Below are positions 24,118 through 33,194 of a stretch of 64,000 bases of DNA, piece after piece. The notes beneath the pieces were generated by a model that saw nothing but the letters and a program-made list of their open reading frames with translations, did not search any database and was not told the origin of the DNA. Both the position numbers and the translations under genes were made by a program. Source of the DNA: an uncultured Acetatifactor sp. (lineage in GTDB: Bacteria > Bacillota > Clostridia > Lachnospirales > Lachnospiraceae). The stretch is from assembly GCA_910584375.1 (NCBI GenBank), contig CAJUAH010000013.1, positions 25,613-89,612 of the forward strand. Direction: 5' to 3'. Positions within the stretch are counted from its first letter, which is position 1. Each line of letters begins with the position of its first letter.

Positions 24118-26925
24118 CTACTCCTCGCCCAGTTTCAGCGCTTTGGCGACGTTCATGCGAAACACGATAAAGATCAGCACCACCAGGCACAGCGCCATCA
24201 CGCCCGCCACCACGCCGTAGAGACGCAGCATATCCGACTGCCGGGTGATCAGTTCCATGGGCAGCACCTGGTTGCTGGCGGCATAGGCCGTCTGCAGGAT
24301 GGGCACAAACATCCGCGAGGACAGGTGCCCGATGCCCACGCCGCCCAATATGGCGAACACGCCGGAAAAGATCTGCTCGTTGATCAGCATGTAAAACATC
24401 TCTCCCTTGTGCATACCGCTGGCCCGCAGCACGCCGAACATCATCTCTCTGGAACGGATAGACATGATCCAGTAGATCAGGTATCCCACGGCGCACAGAA
24501 TCAGCGTGACGATAAAGCCCATGGTAAGAATCCCGTTTGTGCCCTGCATCAGCGGGTCCGTCACGGCTTTCTCCAGATCCGCGCTCCTGTCCACATAGCG
24601 GACGATATGTACATCGTTATCCGCGATCCACTCGTACATCTCCCCGGAGTCCTGCCCTTCCCTCAGGGAGATCCACACCTCATAGGGCACCGTACCCAGA
24701 GATTTTTGCAGGGCGGCATAGTTGGCGACCACCAGAAAATTGTCCCGCGCCGCTACTTCCCCCTCCGCGCTCAGGCTTACCGTGGTGGGCTCATAGCCCG
24801 GAAAATAATCAAAAAAGTCCACGATCTTACCCCTGATTTCCTTTTTTGTATTGCTGTAATACCGTATGGTGTCCCCCGCCTTGTAGTCCAGCTGCGTCTG
24901 GAAATTGCGGGACACCAGCACCCCGGTGGGTTCCACCGCCAGCTCGTTGAGCAGCTCATAATAATGTCTGCCCAGCAGATCCTGATCCAGCCAGGTATTC
25001 TCGCCAAACTCCCGGGTATGTATGCCCAGCAGCGTCACCGTCTGCCGATCGGATCCCTGTTTCGGCACATAGGCCTGCCCGTCCCGGATCACCCGGGTAT
25101 AGCTGCGGGCGCAGGACAGTCCGGCATATTTGCTGTAATCCGGCTCATAATACCGCAGTTCACCCTTCACTTCTCCGCTCCCCATGGCGTTGGTGTTCCA
25201 CACTTCCCGGATGATCATGTCCGCCCCGTCCAGATATTCCACATTTGCCTGGGAATTTTGCAGGATCGTGCGGGCCACTGTGGCGTGAAACATGCCCAGC
25301 GACACTGTGAGTATCATAAACAGCATAATAAACTGCTGTCTGCGTCCGTTCCCGATGATTTCCATAAAGGAGGCGTAGCTGGCCGGACGCCAAAAGCGCC
25401 TTCCCAGCCCGTAGATCGCTTTGACCAGCAGCGGCTGCAGCCGCAGAAACAGCAGGCCCAGCCCCACAATAAACAGGGACGAACTGATATAGAGCAAAGG
25501 ATCCAGCGCCTTCCCCATAAGAACGTCCTCCACCAGGACATTCCGGTTGCGGGAAAAGCTGTAATATCCGTACAGCGCCACAGCCAGGCAAATGATATCC
25601 AGAAAGCATACTTCCCACCACGACCTCTTTTTGAGAGCTTTCTGCTGTTTCAGTTTCACGATGGTGAGCCGGCTGTGTTTCAGAGCCGGCAGCGTCATGA
25701 TCAGCACGCAGGCCCCCACTGCCGCCAGACCGTACAGAACCACGTCCCCCGTCCAGACGATCCCGATCTGTCCTCTGGCCTCAAACTCCAGAAAGTTCCG
25801 GGCCGAACCCAGGAAACGGCAGAACACCGTGCCCAGCGGGATCCCGCCCAGCGCGCCCAAAAGCGTCAGAAACAGGCTCTGATACAGATACAGCCGGAAG
25901 ATCTGGCCGCCGGAGCTGCCACGGCTCTTGAGTACGGATATCTCATTGCGCTCCATATCGTACATCTGCCCGGAGATCATGAACAGAAAGGCTCCCAGCA
26001 GAATCAGCACCGGCACCTGGAGTATGAACAGCGTGGCCTCGATCCGGCTCTGTTTTTTGACAAAACTGTCCAGGATCTCCCGATAGGGCGGCTCTTTCAG
26101 CGTACTGCGGTAAGGGCTCTCCTGGGTCAGATAATCGGTGTACTCGCAGATCCGCGCCACATCCGCCGCCCGCAGGTCCTCATATTCAAACATGCTGTAA
26201 TAGGTACAGGTTATCGTGTATTTTCCGGCGTTTTCCCCGGTGAACATCTCGTGGAAGAGATTTTCCTCCATAAAGCAGACCAGATTCAGCTCTTCCGGCT
26301 TAATCTGCCAGTAAAAATCTCCCGCCGCGGCCTCCTCATAAACCCCCGTGACTTTCAGGCGTATCTTCTTGCCGTCGGGGCCTTTCAGGGCGTCGTATTC
26401 CAGGGTCTCCCCCACCAGCAGCCCGGCGTCCACCATGCAGGTCTGGCTGATCACCACCTCTATATTGCCCTCCTCGTCCAGTCCGTCCTCGGAGTACATC
26501 TGTCCCGCCAGCAGGGACGCATGCCGGGGCAGTCCCGAGAGGCAGCTGAGGCGCAGAGAGACGGCCTCGTCGTCAGAGCGGTTCATCAGCGAGGATATGT
26601 CCGCCTTGGCCAGGCTATAATAATAGACCGTCTCCCGCTCCCGCACTCCCATCTTGTCGTAGATCTCCGCCATCAGCGATTCCACTTTTGCGATGGTCTT
26701 GCCGCCGCCGTCCTTTTTGGAGATCAGCGTGATCTCGTTCATGGTGGGCCAGTTTCCCTGCTGCGCGATCCATGTGTCCATCTCGTCCTGCAGCATCCTG
26801 TCAAAGGCCGCCGTGCGGTACAGAGGGAAACTGACCACCGTGGCGATCAACAGCAGACAGCCCAGCAGCATACACAGCGCCATCCATTTTTTATGCCAAA
26901 GCTTTCGCAACATTACTCCAAGCAT
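24118..26925 (-). CDS. FtsX/MacB-type ABC permease
   Basis: A 935-aa membrane protein; ATG 26925 has GGAAGGA eight bases upstream and overlaps the 3' end of the preceding adaptor gene by 13 bases. One N-terminal transmembrane helix (ALCMLLGCLLLIATVVSF), a long extracellular domain (about residues 40-290), then two clusters of hydrophobic helices with FtsX signatures (ISVLKSRGSSGGQIFRLYLY, REMMFGVLRASGMHKGEMFY), separated by a second extracellular domain. It is the permease of an ABC system of the MacB/lipoprotein-release class rather than a nutrient importer. Substrate unknown. Confidence 0.88.
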   Translation of the reverse strand: MLGVMLRKLWHKKWMALCMLLGCLLLIATVVSFPLYRTAAFDRMLQDEMDTWIAQQGNWPTMNEITLISKKDGGGKTIAKVESLMAEIYDKMGVRERETVYYYSLAKADISSLMNRSDDEAVSLRLSCLSGLPRHASLLAGQMYSEDGLDEEGNIEVVISQTCMVDAGLLVGETLEYDALKGPDGKKIRLKVTGVYEEAAAGDFYWQIKPEELNLVCFMEENLFHEMFTGENAGKYTITCTYYSMFEYEDLRAADVARICEYTDYLTQESPYRSTLKEPPYREILDSFVKKQSRIEATLFILQVPVLILLGAFLFMISGQMYDMERNEISVLKSRGSSGGQIFRLYLYQSLFLTLLGALGGIPLGTVFCRFLGSARNFLEFEARGQIGIVWTGDVVLYGLAAVGACVLIMTLPALKHSRLTIVKLKQQKALKKRSWWEVCFLDIICLAVALYGYYSFSRNRNVLVEDVLMGKALDPLLYISSSLFIVGLGLLFLRLQPLLVKAIYGLGRRFWRPASYASFMEIIGNGRRQQFIMLFMILTVSLGMFHATVARTILQNSQANVEYLDGADMIIREVWNTNAMGSGEVKGELRYYEPDYSKYAGLSCARSYTRVIRDGQAYVPKQGSDRQTVTLLGIHTREFGENTWLDQDLLGRHYYELLNELAVEPTGVLVSRNFQTQLDYKAGDTIRYYSNTKKEIRGKIVDFFDYFPGYEPTTVSLSAEGEVAARDNFLVVANYAALQKSLGTVPYEVWISLREGQDSGEMYEWIADNDVHIVRYVDRSADLEKAVTDPLMQGTNGILTMGFIVTLILCAVGYLIYWIMSIRSREMMFGVLRASGMHKGEMFYMLINEQIFSGVFAILGGVGIGHLSSRMFVPILQTAYAASNQVLPMELITRQSDMLRLYGVVAGVMALCLVVLIFIVFRMNVAKALKLGEE

Positions 26926-29168
26926 AGTTCCATTCCTTCCGTCAGTCCCTCTACCACCCAGTAATTGCTCTTGTCAAAACCGCCCGCTATAAAACTGCGG
27001 CGCACGATGCTGCCGTCCGGTTCCACCACATTCACATAGGTGTGGCCTTCCGACTCCCGCACGGCCCGCCTGGGCACGATCAGCACATTGTCCATCTCCC
27101 GCAGACTTGCCTCCACGTCAAATATGGCCCGGTTCCACCAGCCGCCCCATCCGGCCGTCCCCACGGACATATCGCCGATCACCTCCGGCGGCAACAGGAT
27201 AAAGGCGTACTCCTGCCTCAGGAAACGACTCACCGCCCGCCCGTTCAGACTGGCCACCATGCCCGTCGTCTCCCGCTCCTGTTCCTCGCGATCCTGATAA
27301 CGCACCTGCACCCGATCGCCGTAGGAGAGGACGTCTCCCTCGTTTTCCAGCACCACATAACAGGTGTTTTCATCCGCTATCTCCACCAGATAGCTGTCCG
27401 GCTGCAATATATCTTCCGTCTCCAGATCCGCCATCCATATGACGATCCCGCTCTGGCTGGCGCGGATGACCGTGGTCTGGTAATCCTGCATCAGCTCCGT
27501 GATCTGTTCCTGTAATTTCAGGATCTCTTTCTGTCGGTTTTCTATGGCCTTTTTATTCTTTTCCTCGCCCTGGTCCACAAGATCCTGCACCCTCTCCAAC
27601 TGCCGCTGCAACTGCAATGCCAGTCTCTGCACGCCGATCTCGTCCTCCGCCACCCGCACGGTGGCGATCACGTCCCCCTTGTCCACATGCTGGTACATCG
27701 CCGTCTGGAACTCCTGAAAATACACGGTTCCGTGGGTTATCCGGCTGCGCTCCACCACACTGGAAGGATAGGCCATGATGCCCACCCCCGAAAAATCGGA
27801 GTGAAAGCTGCCTCTCTCCACCGTCACCCGCTGATCGCTGTACTGGCGGCCCTGGTCGAGGCGCACCACATCGCCCTGGGCTATACCGGACAGTATCTCG
27901 GTGTACACGCCGTCGCTCATGCCTGTGCTGACTGAAGTATATATGTTTTCCTCGCCGTTTGCCACATACACATAGCTGCCTGTTTCATCCCTGTGTACCG
28001 CCTCCGCGGGCACGGACAGCGCCTGCTCCCTTTTTTTGTGTACCACTACCACCGCCGCGTAGTCGCCCAGGTTCACCTCCTGGATGTCTCCCTCCAGGTA
28101 GAGGGTGGAATATACCGTCTCCCCCTGGGTGGTCAGCCGGGTATACTCGTCGCTCTCCATGGGCACATATTCCACCTCGTAGCGTATACCGTCGATGACC
28201 GCGTACATCTCCTGGGCCGTGGCCGCCGTCTTTCTGTTGATATAATCACATTTCAGCATCCTGCGCGCGGGATCCCCCACCGCCACGATGGGAGTCTCCC
28301 CCTCGATATAGTCGCCGTAGGCATAGTCGCCCAGCGCCACCACATTGCCCGCTATGCCGGAGTGTATGGTGATATTGTTTTTACTGTCCCGCAGGAACTG
28401 CAGCTGCTGCAGCGCGTAGTCATGATCCAGCTCATACAGGGCCGTGCGCTGCTCCAACTGTAACAGGGTCGTGTTGACGCCATGATCCGCGATCCGGTAG
28501 CGGCCGTTCCAATAATCGTACTGCCTCACCCACTCTTCATAGGCCGGATTGATCTGGGGCTTATCTTCCTCCTGGGGGCCGTCGGCATCGGGGCCGCTGA
28601 CGGTTCCGGGGTGCTGCTCCCCGGAGGGTTTCTCTTCCGACGTTTCTCCTTCGGTCGTCGGCTCTCCCCCGTTCGGCCTGGACACCTTGAGATACTGCTC
28701 CGGTTTCTCCTTTTCCAGATTCTTTACGATGTCCTCCAGTTGTTTCACTTCCTCCCGGGGTTTCTCCAGATCCTCCCTGACCTGCTGTTCGTACTCCGCA
28801 AACTCCGTCTCCATATCCTGAATGCGCTCAAGCTGATCCTCGATCTGCTTGTCAAGTTTCTCCGTGTCCGAATACGCCAGCACTTCTCCCCTGCTCACCG
28901 TCTCACCGGGAAAAGCGCCGAATTCCCTGAGCGTCACGTCCTCGTCAAATCCGTATTCTTCCACATAAGGAACCACGGTGGCGGAATAGATATCCGCGTC
29001 ATACAGATCGCGGAGCATCGCCGCCTCCCCGCTGGCAGTCATGCCCACCGGCTCCAGCAGTTCCACATCCTGCGCCATGCTCTCTCTGGGGGGTGTCTGA
29101 CCGCATCCGACCATGGTCACAGTCAGAGAAAACAGTAAGAGCAACCCCAAAAATCTCTGTCTCTTCAT
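26913..29168 (-). CDS. Double-length HlyD/MFP-type adaptor lipoprotein
   Basis: A 751-aa protein starting at ATG 29168, whose first bases overlap the TGA of the preceding adaptor gene (ATGA). N-terminal lipobox (LTVTMVGCGQ, Cys near residue 22). Long coiled-coil segments (about residues 105-160, LEKEKPEQYL region, and about 560-620, QLQRQLERVQDLVDQGEE) flank lipoyl-like beta parts. A Pro/Glu-rich linker (GEPTTEGETSEEKPSGEQ) lies between. The chain looks like two membrane-fusion-protein halves joined together, since lipoyl-like and beta-barrel-like segments recur. It probably works outside the membrane with the FtsX-type permease. Confidence 0.82.
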   Translation of the reverse strand: MKRQRFLGLLLLFSLTVTMVGCGQTPPRESMAQDVELLEPVGMTASGEAAMLRDLYDADIYSATVVPYVEEYGFDEDVTLREFGAFPGETVSRGEVLAYSDTEKLDKQIEDQLERIQDMETEFAEYEQQVREDLEKPREEVKQLEDIVKNLEKEKPEQYLKVSRPNGGEPTTEGETSEEKPSGEQHPGTVSGPDADGPQEEDKPQINPAYEEWVRQYDYWNGRYRIADHGVNTTLLQLEQRTALYELDHDYALQQLQFLRDSKNNITIHSGIAGNVVALGDYAYGDYIEGETPIVAVGDPARRMLKCDYINRKTAATAQEMYAVIDGIRYEVEYVPMESDEYTRLTTQGETVYSTLYLEGDIQEVNLGDYAAVVVVHKKREQALSVPAEAVHRDETGSYVYVANGEENIYTSVSTGMSDGVYTEILSGIAQGDVVRLDQGRQYSDQRVTVERGSFHSDFSGVGIMAYPSSVVERSRITHGTVYFQEFQTAMYQHVDKGDVIATVRVAEDEIGVQRLALQLQRQLERVQDLVDQGEEKNKKAIENRQKEILKLQEQITELMQDYQTTVIRASQSGIVIWMADLETEDILQPDSYLVEIADENTCYVVLENEGDVLSYGDRVQVRYQDREEQERETTGMVASLNGRAVSRFLRQEYAFILLPPEVIGDMSVGTAGWGGWWNRAIFDVEASLREMDNVLIVPRRAVRESEGHTYVNVVEPDGSIVRRSFIAGGFDKSNYWVVEGLTEGMELCLE

Positions 29169-30295
29169 CGCAGTATGACCCTCTCTCCCTCGGCCAACCC
29201 GGACAGCACTTCCACAGTCTCGTCTCCGTGGAGTCCGGTCTCTACCCATTTTACCGCACGCATCTGATCCTCACCCAGCACATAGACATACTCGCCGCCG
29301 TCCGCGCTGTGGATTGCCGCCGCGGGAACACACAGCACCTGGCTGCGCCGATCCACCACAGCCACGATGGAGCCGACGGTTCCCACCTCTATGGTGGCTG
29401 TCTCCGCGCCCTCGGCCAGCGAGAATAACTGCTGTTCCCCCCAGTTTTCCATCTCATAGGGCAGCAGCGTATATTTCCCCGCCCCGGAGCCGGAGACAAT
29501 CTCCATATAGATCTCTTCTCCCTCCCGGAAACAGGAGGCATATTCCGACACCTCGGTCATAAACAGGCATTCCGAGCCGTCGATGACCGTTATCACTTCC
29601 TCTCCCCGCACCGAGGTGGAGCCCTCCAGCCCTTCCTTGATATGAGATACCGTGCCGGACATGCCCGCCACCAGACGGCTGGCCGACGCCTCCTCCCGCA
29701 ACAGCTCCAGCTGCCGCGTATCCAGACCGATGGCGTCCTGCCAGTCCTCCCGGTAATACTCGTAGTTCTGCTGCACCTGGGCTACACCCTCGTCCAAACG
29801 CTCCCTGTCCGCATCTCCCTGTCCGGTCTGATACAGATAGTTCAGCCACAGCGAGGATATCTCGTAGTCCTCATTGATCTGGCTGTAGTCCATCTGCAGC
29901 TGATTCCTGGCGATCTGATATTCCAGCCGCGCGATCTCATCCTGCCTGCTGCCGCTGGCAAGCTCCGCCAGCACCTGCCCTTTCTCCACGGTATCCCCCT
30001 CCTGCACATAGACTTTTTTCACGGAGATACCGCTGATTCCAAAGCTCAGGCTTTCGTCGTTGACCTGCCGATAGGTACATTTGATCCGCTGGGTCTTCTG
30101 CACATCCCCCCGCGTGACCGCCGCCATATCGTATACCACCGGCTCCGCCTCCTGCTCCACCACGATCACGCCGTCGCTGTCCTCCCGGGGCTGACCGCAG
30201 CCGGACAATACCGGCAGGGTTCCCAACAGCAGAACCGTCAGGAGACGCCGGGCTCTTTTTTCCGATCCTTTTCTGCTCTCCATACTTTTCAACAT
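29165..30295 (-). CDS. HlyD/MFP-type adaptor lipoprotein
   Basis: A 376-aa protein with a lipobox (GTLPVLSGCGQ, Cys near residue 33). It has the membrane-fusion-protein order: lipoyl half (VKKVYVQEGDTVEKGQVLAEL), helical hairpin (IARLEYQIARNQLQMDYSQ), second lipoyl half (ASRLVAGMSGTVSHIKEG) and C-terminal barrel ending GLHGDETVEVLSGLAEGERV. It follows the GH115 gene by 7 bases and is coupled to the next adaptor gene. In a Gram-positive cell such adaptors sit on the outer face of the membrane with a MacB-like ABC transporter. Confidence 0.88.
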   Translation of the reverse strand: MLKSMESRKGSEKRARRLLTVLLLGTLPVLSGCGQPREDSDGVIVVEQEAEPVVYDMAAVTRGDVQKTQRIKCTYRQVNDESLSFGISGISVKKVYVQEGDTVEKGQVLAELASGSRQDEIARLEYQIARNQLQMDYSQINEDYEISSLWLNYLYQTGQGDADRERLDEGVAQVQQNYEYYREDWQDAIGLDTRQLELLREEASASRLVAGMSGTVSHIKEGLEGSTSVRGEEVITVIDGSECLFMTEVSEYASCFREGEEIYMEIVSGSGAGKYTLLPYEMENWGEQQLFSLAEGAETATIEVGTVGSIVAVVDRRSQVLCVPAAAIHSADGGEYVYVLGEDQMRAVKWVETGLHGDETVEVLSGLAEGERVILR

Positions 30296-30302
30296 CCTGT
30301 TC

Positions 30303-33194
30303 CTATACCCTCAGAGACGTCCGGGGACCCATATAGGAAGTCTGTACCTGTACCCTCGGACTGTGTATCCTGATCTGTTCCAGCACTACGCCGGCCTCCA
30401 GCGCCTCCACCGTCAGCTGCTGCAGCCCCGCCTCGAAGGGCAGGTTCACACTGCATACCCTGATCTGATCCAGTACGCCCTGCGCCCAGCGGGGATCGCT
30501 GCTCTCTCCCGCGCGAAAATCCGGCGCGTTGATCTCAACCCGCGCCTGCTGTCCGGCGCCGTTTTTCACCAGCACGTACACGCCCTGCCTGCTCACCGGC
30601 GAATTGGTGGGAGCCACCAGCAGATCCACCTGATACTCTCCGGCCTGGGGGATCGCAAACTCCCAGGTCAGGGACGGCTTATCCTCTTCCTGCGCAAATA
30701 CCGCCGTGCTGGGAAACACTTTCACCCCGGAGCCGTATTTGCCGTAGCCCGGTATCACCCGGTAAGCGCCTTTTTCCGTATCCTTCCTGCGCGTATAGCC
30801 TGCGGCATCGATTACGATCACACCCTGCCGCTCCAGATAAGCGCCCTCCGGCAGGCCGTCCGTACTCTGGCGCTGGCCCGTGACGTCCACCGCCACCACG
30901 GCGTCGCCTCCCTCCACCAGCAGCCGCACGGTCTCCGGCTCTCCGGGCAGCAGCTCTTCCCGGCAGTGCAGCGTCACCGTATCCAGTTCCTGACAGACTC
31001 CCTCCACGGAGGAGATTTCCAGCCAGGCGGGCATCGCGCCGTCGGGGCTCTGGACCTTGATCCGATAGGGGAAACTGCCCTCGCCGTCGTTGGCGATCTC
31101 TATCGTCACCGGCTCCGCGTCCGCATAACAGAAATCCGTCACTTTTATCGCCTGGGGAGCGCCGTAGTTCTTGACGCCGATCTCCTCCCTGTCCGCCCGG
31201 GACACGCTCATCCGGGAGATATGTACGGGACGCACCCAGGTAATCAGAGGATAGCGGTATCCGTCTTCATTCCACTTGGTAAAGCCCACATGCTGGGCCA
31301 TCTCCATCCCCTTCCACTTGCCGTCCTTGAAAGCGGCCATCTCCTGCGCCAACCGGATATCCCTGTCCGCGCACTCCTGGGACAGACGTCCGAAACGGTT
31401 GGCCACGGGCCTGCCCTGACGGGCGTAATGGTTATTTTTGGCTGCGTACAGATGCATTTTCAGCAGATTCATGCTGGCCATGGCGGAAAAATGGATCATG
31501 CTGTAATAGGCGTCTTTCTCCCGGTCGCAGAGCCGCTCCATCACCTGCGCGGACAGTTTTTCCAGATCTTCCGCTCTCCTGAGCATCCGGTCCGCCTCCC
31601 CATAATGGCAGGGATGATAGATATGTTCGTTCAGGGCCTCGGGCCTGCGCAGGGCGTTGATATCGATATATTCGGTCAGCACACGGCCGATCTGTTCCCG
31701 CAGCGATTCGTCCGCCTGGGGGAAATTCTTCTCCGTCCACAGCCGGGTATACTCCCGGTAACTGTCCGGGTTGCCGTAGCCCCATTTGTCATAGTCATAA
31801 GCCAGCGCCAGGAAGTAACTCAGAGGCACCTCATGGAATTTCAAATCCCCCACATTGACGATCCAGGCGTCCCGTATACCGTATTCGTAGGCCATGCACA
31901 TCTGTTCCCAGGTCTTGGCCATGGGAGTGGAATCCACCCACTCGTAGGAGATGGGGCCGCCGTGGTAATCAAAATGATAGTACATGCCCCAGCCGCCCCT
32001 GCGGTTTCTTACCTCCGGCGTGGGCAGCGTGCGCATCTGGCCGAAGTTGTCCTCGCAGAGCATACAGATCACGCCCTCCAGCTCCTCCCAGTCCTTGAGC
32101 CCGGCCACATGTTCGTCCCCGTAAAAATACGCCTCCACCTCTTTGTAGAGCGCCAACAGCTGGGGCGCCTCCTCCCGATGCACATTCTCTTTGATCAACG
32201 CCCTCTGCTTGCGGATGATATCTTTCAGCAGATTCACGTTCTCCTCCACGGTGGCCTGTTCGCCCAGCATGGAGGTGTCCCGCTCTCCCCGCATACCGAT
32301 GGTAATCAGGTTCTCATATTTACCGCTGCGCTTAAGGGACTCCTCCCAATAGTTCAAAAGTCCCTGCTCATTGGTATAAAAATTCCACTCGTTGCCGTAT
32401 TTCGTCTCCGGCCCCCTGACCTTGTCCCACTCTTCGCTGGCCCGCAGACAGGGTTCGTGATGGGAGTATCCCATGACCACGCCATAGATATCCGCCAGCT
32501 CTTCGTTGGCGCTGCCGGGACCGTCTATGGGAAATGAGGCGCTCCACATGGCGGGCCACAGATAGTTGCCCTTGAGCCGCAGCAGCAGTTCAAAGACATG
32601 TTCATAGGCGTCCGCGTTGAAACCGCCGAAATGACTGTTGGTCCAGTTGCCGAAACAGGGCCATTCGTCGTTGATGAAAAATCCCCTGTAACGCACGCTG
32701 GGCTCTTTGGACAGCGTCTGGATATCGTCGCCGATCTCCAGCTCCGGCCTCTCCCGGGGCTGGGCGTCTCCCCAGAAACATAGGGGGGATACGCCGATAT
32801 ACTCCGACAGGGAGAACATACCGTAGATCGTACCTCTCTTATCGCTGCCGCAGATCAGCAGCAGCTCCTCCCACTGCTGCAGCGGTTCGCCGGACTGCTG
32901 CGCAAGCTCTCCCAGCTGCAGCGCCGTAAATCTGCGTATGAGATAGACTTCTCTCCTCCCCCTGACCTGGGACAGATCCACCAACCCGGCCTTTTCCAGC
33001 AACTCCACCAAAGGACTCTTACCCACAGTGGCGCACAGGATCGCTCTCCCCTGCGCCGCCGTCAGCACCTGGGGCCTGTGGCCCGTAACCTTGCGGATAT
33101 CCTCCGCTACCTTACCCGCGACTCTTTTCACTCCCTCAAAGGCATCCTGTTCCACCAGCAGCGGAACCGCCTGTCCGTCATATACCAGTCTCAT
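30303..33194 (-). CDS. GH115 xylan alpha-glucuronidase
   Basis: A 963-aa protein clearly of GH115: YRGFFINDEWPCFGNWT, FELLLRLKGNYLWPAMWS, GYSHHEPCLRASEEWD, CMLCEDNFGQMRTLP and YYHFDYHGGPISYEWV are family hallmarks. GH115 enzymes release glucuronic acid or its 4-O-methyl ester form from internal and terminal xylose residues of glucuronoxylan. The N-terminal alpha/beta domain, the catalytic TIM barrel, a helical region and a C-terminal beta-sandwich are all present at normal length. No signal peptide, so it acts on imported oligosaccharides. Its ATG overlaps the stop of the SGNH gene (ATGA). Confidence 0.95.
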   Translation of the reverse strand: MRLVYDGQAVPLLVEQDAFEGVKRVAGKVAEDIRKVTGHRPQVLTAAQGRAILCATVGKSPLVELLEKAGLVDLSQVRGRREVYLIRRFTALQLGELAQQSGEPLQQWEELLLICGSDKRGTIYGMFSLSEYIGVSPLCFWGDAQPRERPELEIGDDIQTLSKEPSVRYRGFFINDEWPCFGNWTNSHFGGFNADAYEHVFELLLRLKGNYLWPAMWSASFPIDGPGSANEELADIYGVVMGYSHHEPCLRASEEWDKVRGPETKYGNEWNFYTNEQGLLNYWEESLKRSGKYENLITIGMRGERDTSMLGEQATVEENVNLLKDIIRKQRALIKENVHREEAPQLLALYKEVEAYFYGDEHVAGLKDWEELEGVICMLCEDNFGQMRTLPTPEVRNRRGGWGMYYHFDYHGGPISYEWVDSTPMAKTWEQMCMAYEYGIRDAWIVNVGDLKFHEVPLSYFLALAYDYDKWGYGNPDSYREYTRLWTEKNFPQADESLREQIGRVLTEYIDINALRRPEALNEHIYHPCHYGEADRMLRRAEDLEKLSAQVMERLCDREKDAYYSMIHFSAMASMNLLKMHLYAAKNNHYARQGRPVANRFGRLSQECADRDIRLAQEMAAFKDGKWKGMEMAQHVGFTKWNEDGYRYPLITWVRPVHISRMSVSRADREEIGVKNYGAPQAIKVTDFCYADAEPVTIEIANDGEGSFPYRIKVQSPDGAMPAWLEISSVEGVCQELDTVTLHCREELLPGEPETVRLLVEGGDAVVAVDVTGQRQSTDGLPEGAYLERQGVIVIDAAGYTRRKDTEKGAYRVIPGYGKYGSGVKVFPSTAVFAQEEDKPSLTWEFAIPQAGEYQVDLLVAPTNSPVSRQGVYVLVKNGAGQQARVEINAPDFRAGESSDPRWAQGVLDQIRVCSVNLPFEAGLQQLTVEALEAGVVLEQIRIHSPRVQVQTSYMGPRTSLRV

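Noticed and set aside
24029..24496. N-terminal extension of the ABC ATPase gene up to 24496
   Set aside because: The extension overlaps the permease gene and reads as Arg/Gly/His-rich non-protein; the MSAAEK start at 24028 has a ribosome site and a normal ATPase length.
24082..26964. A 960-codon open frame on the plus strand opposite the FtsX-type permease gene
   Set aside because: It is a mirror of the real gene in a G/C-rich region; its translation is rich in His, Gln, Arg and Pro without domain patterns, and the opposite strand has clear FtsX signatures and ribosome sites. The same holds for the long plus-strand frames at 20698-22602, 30363-32537, 37320-39005 and 40827-43034.
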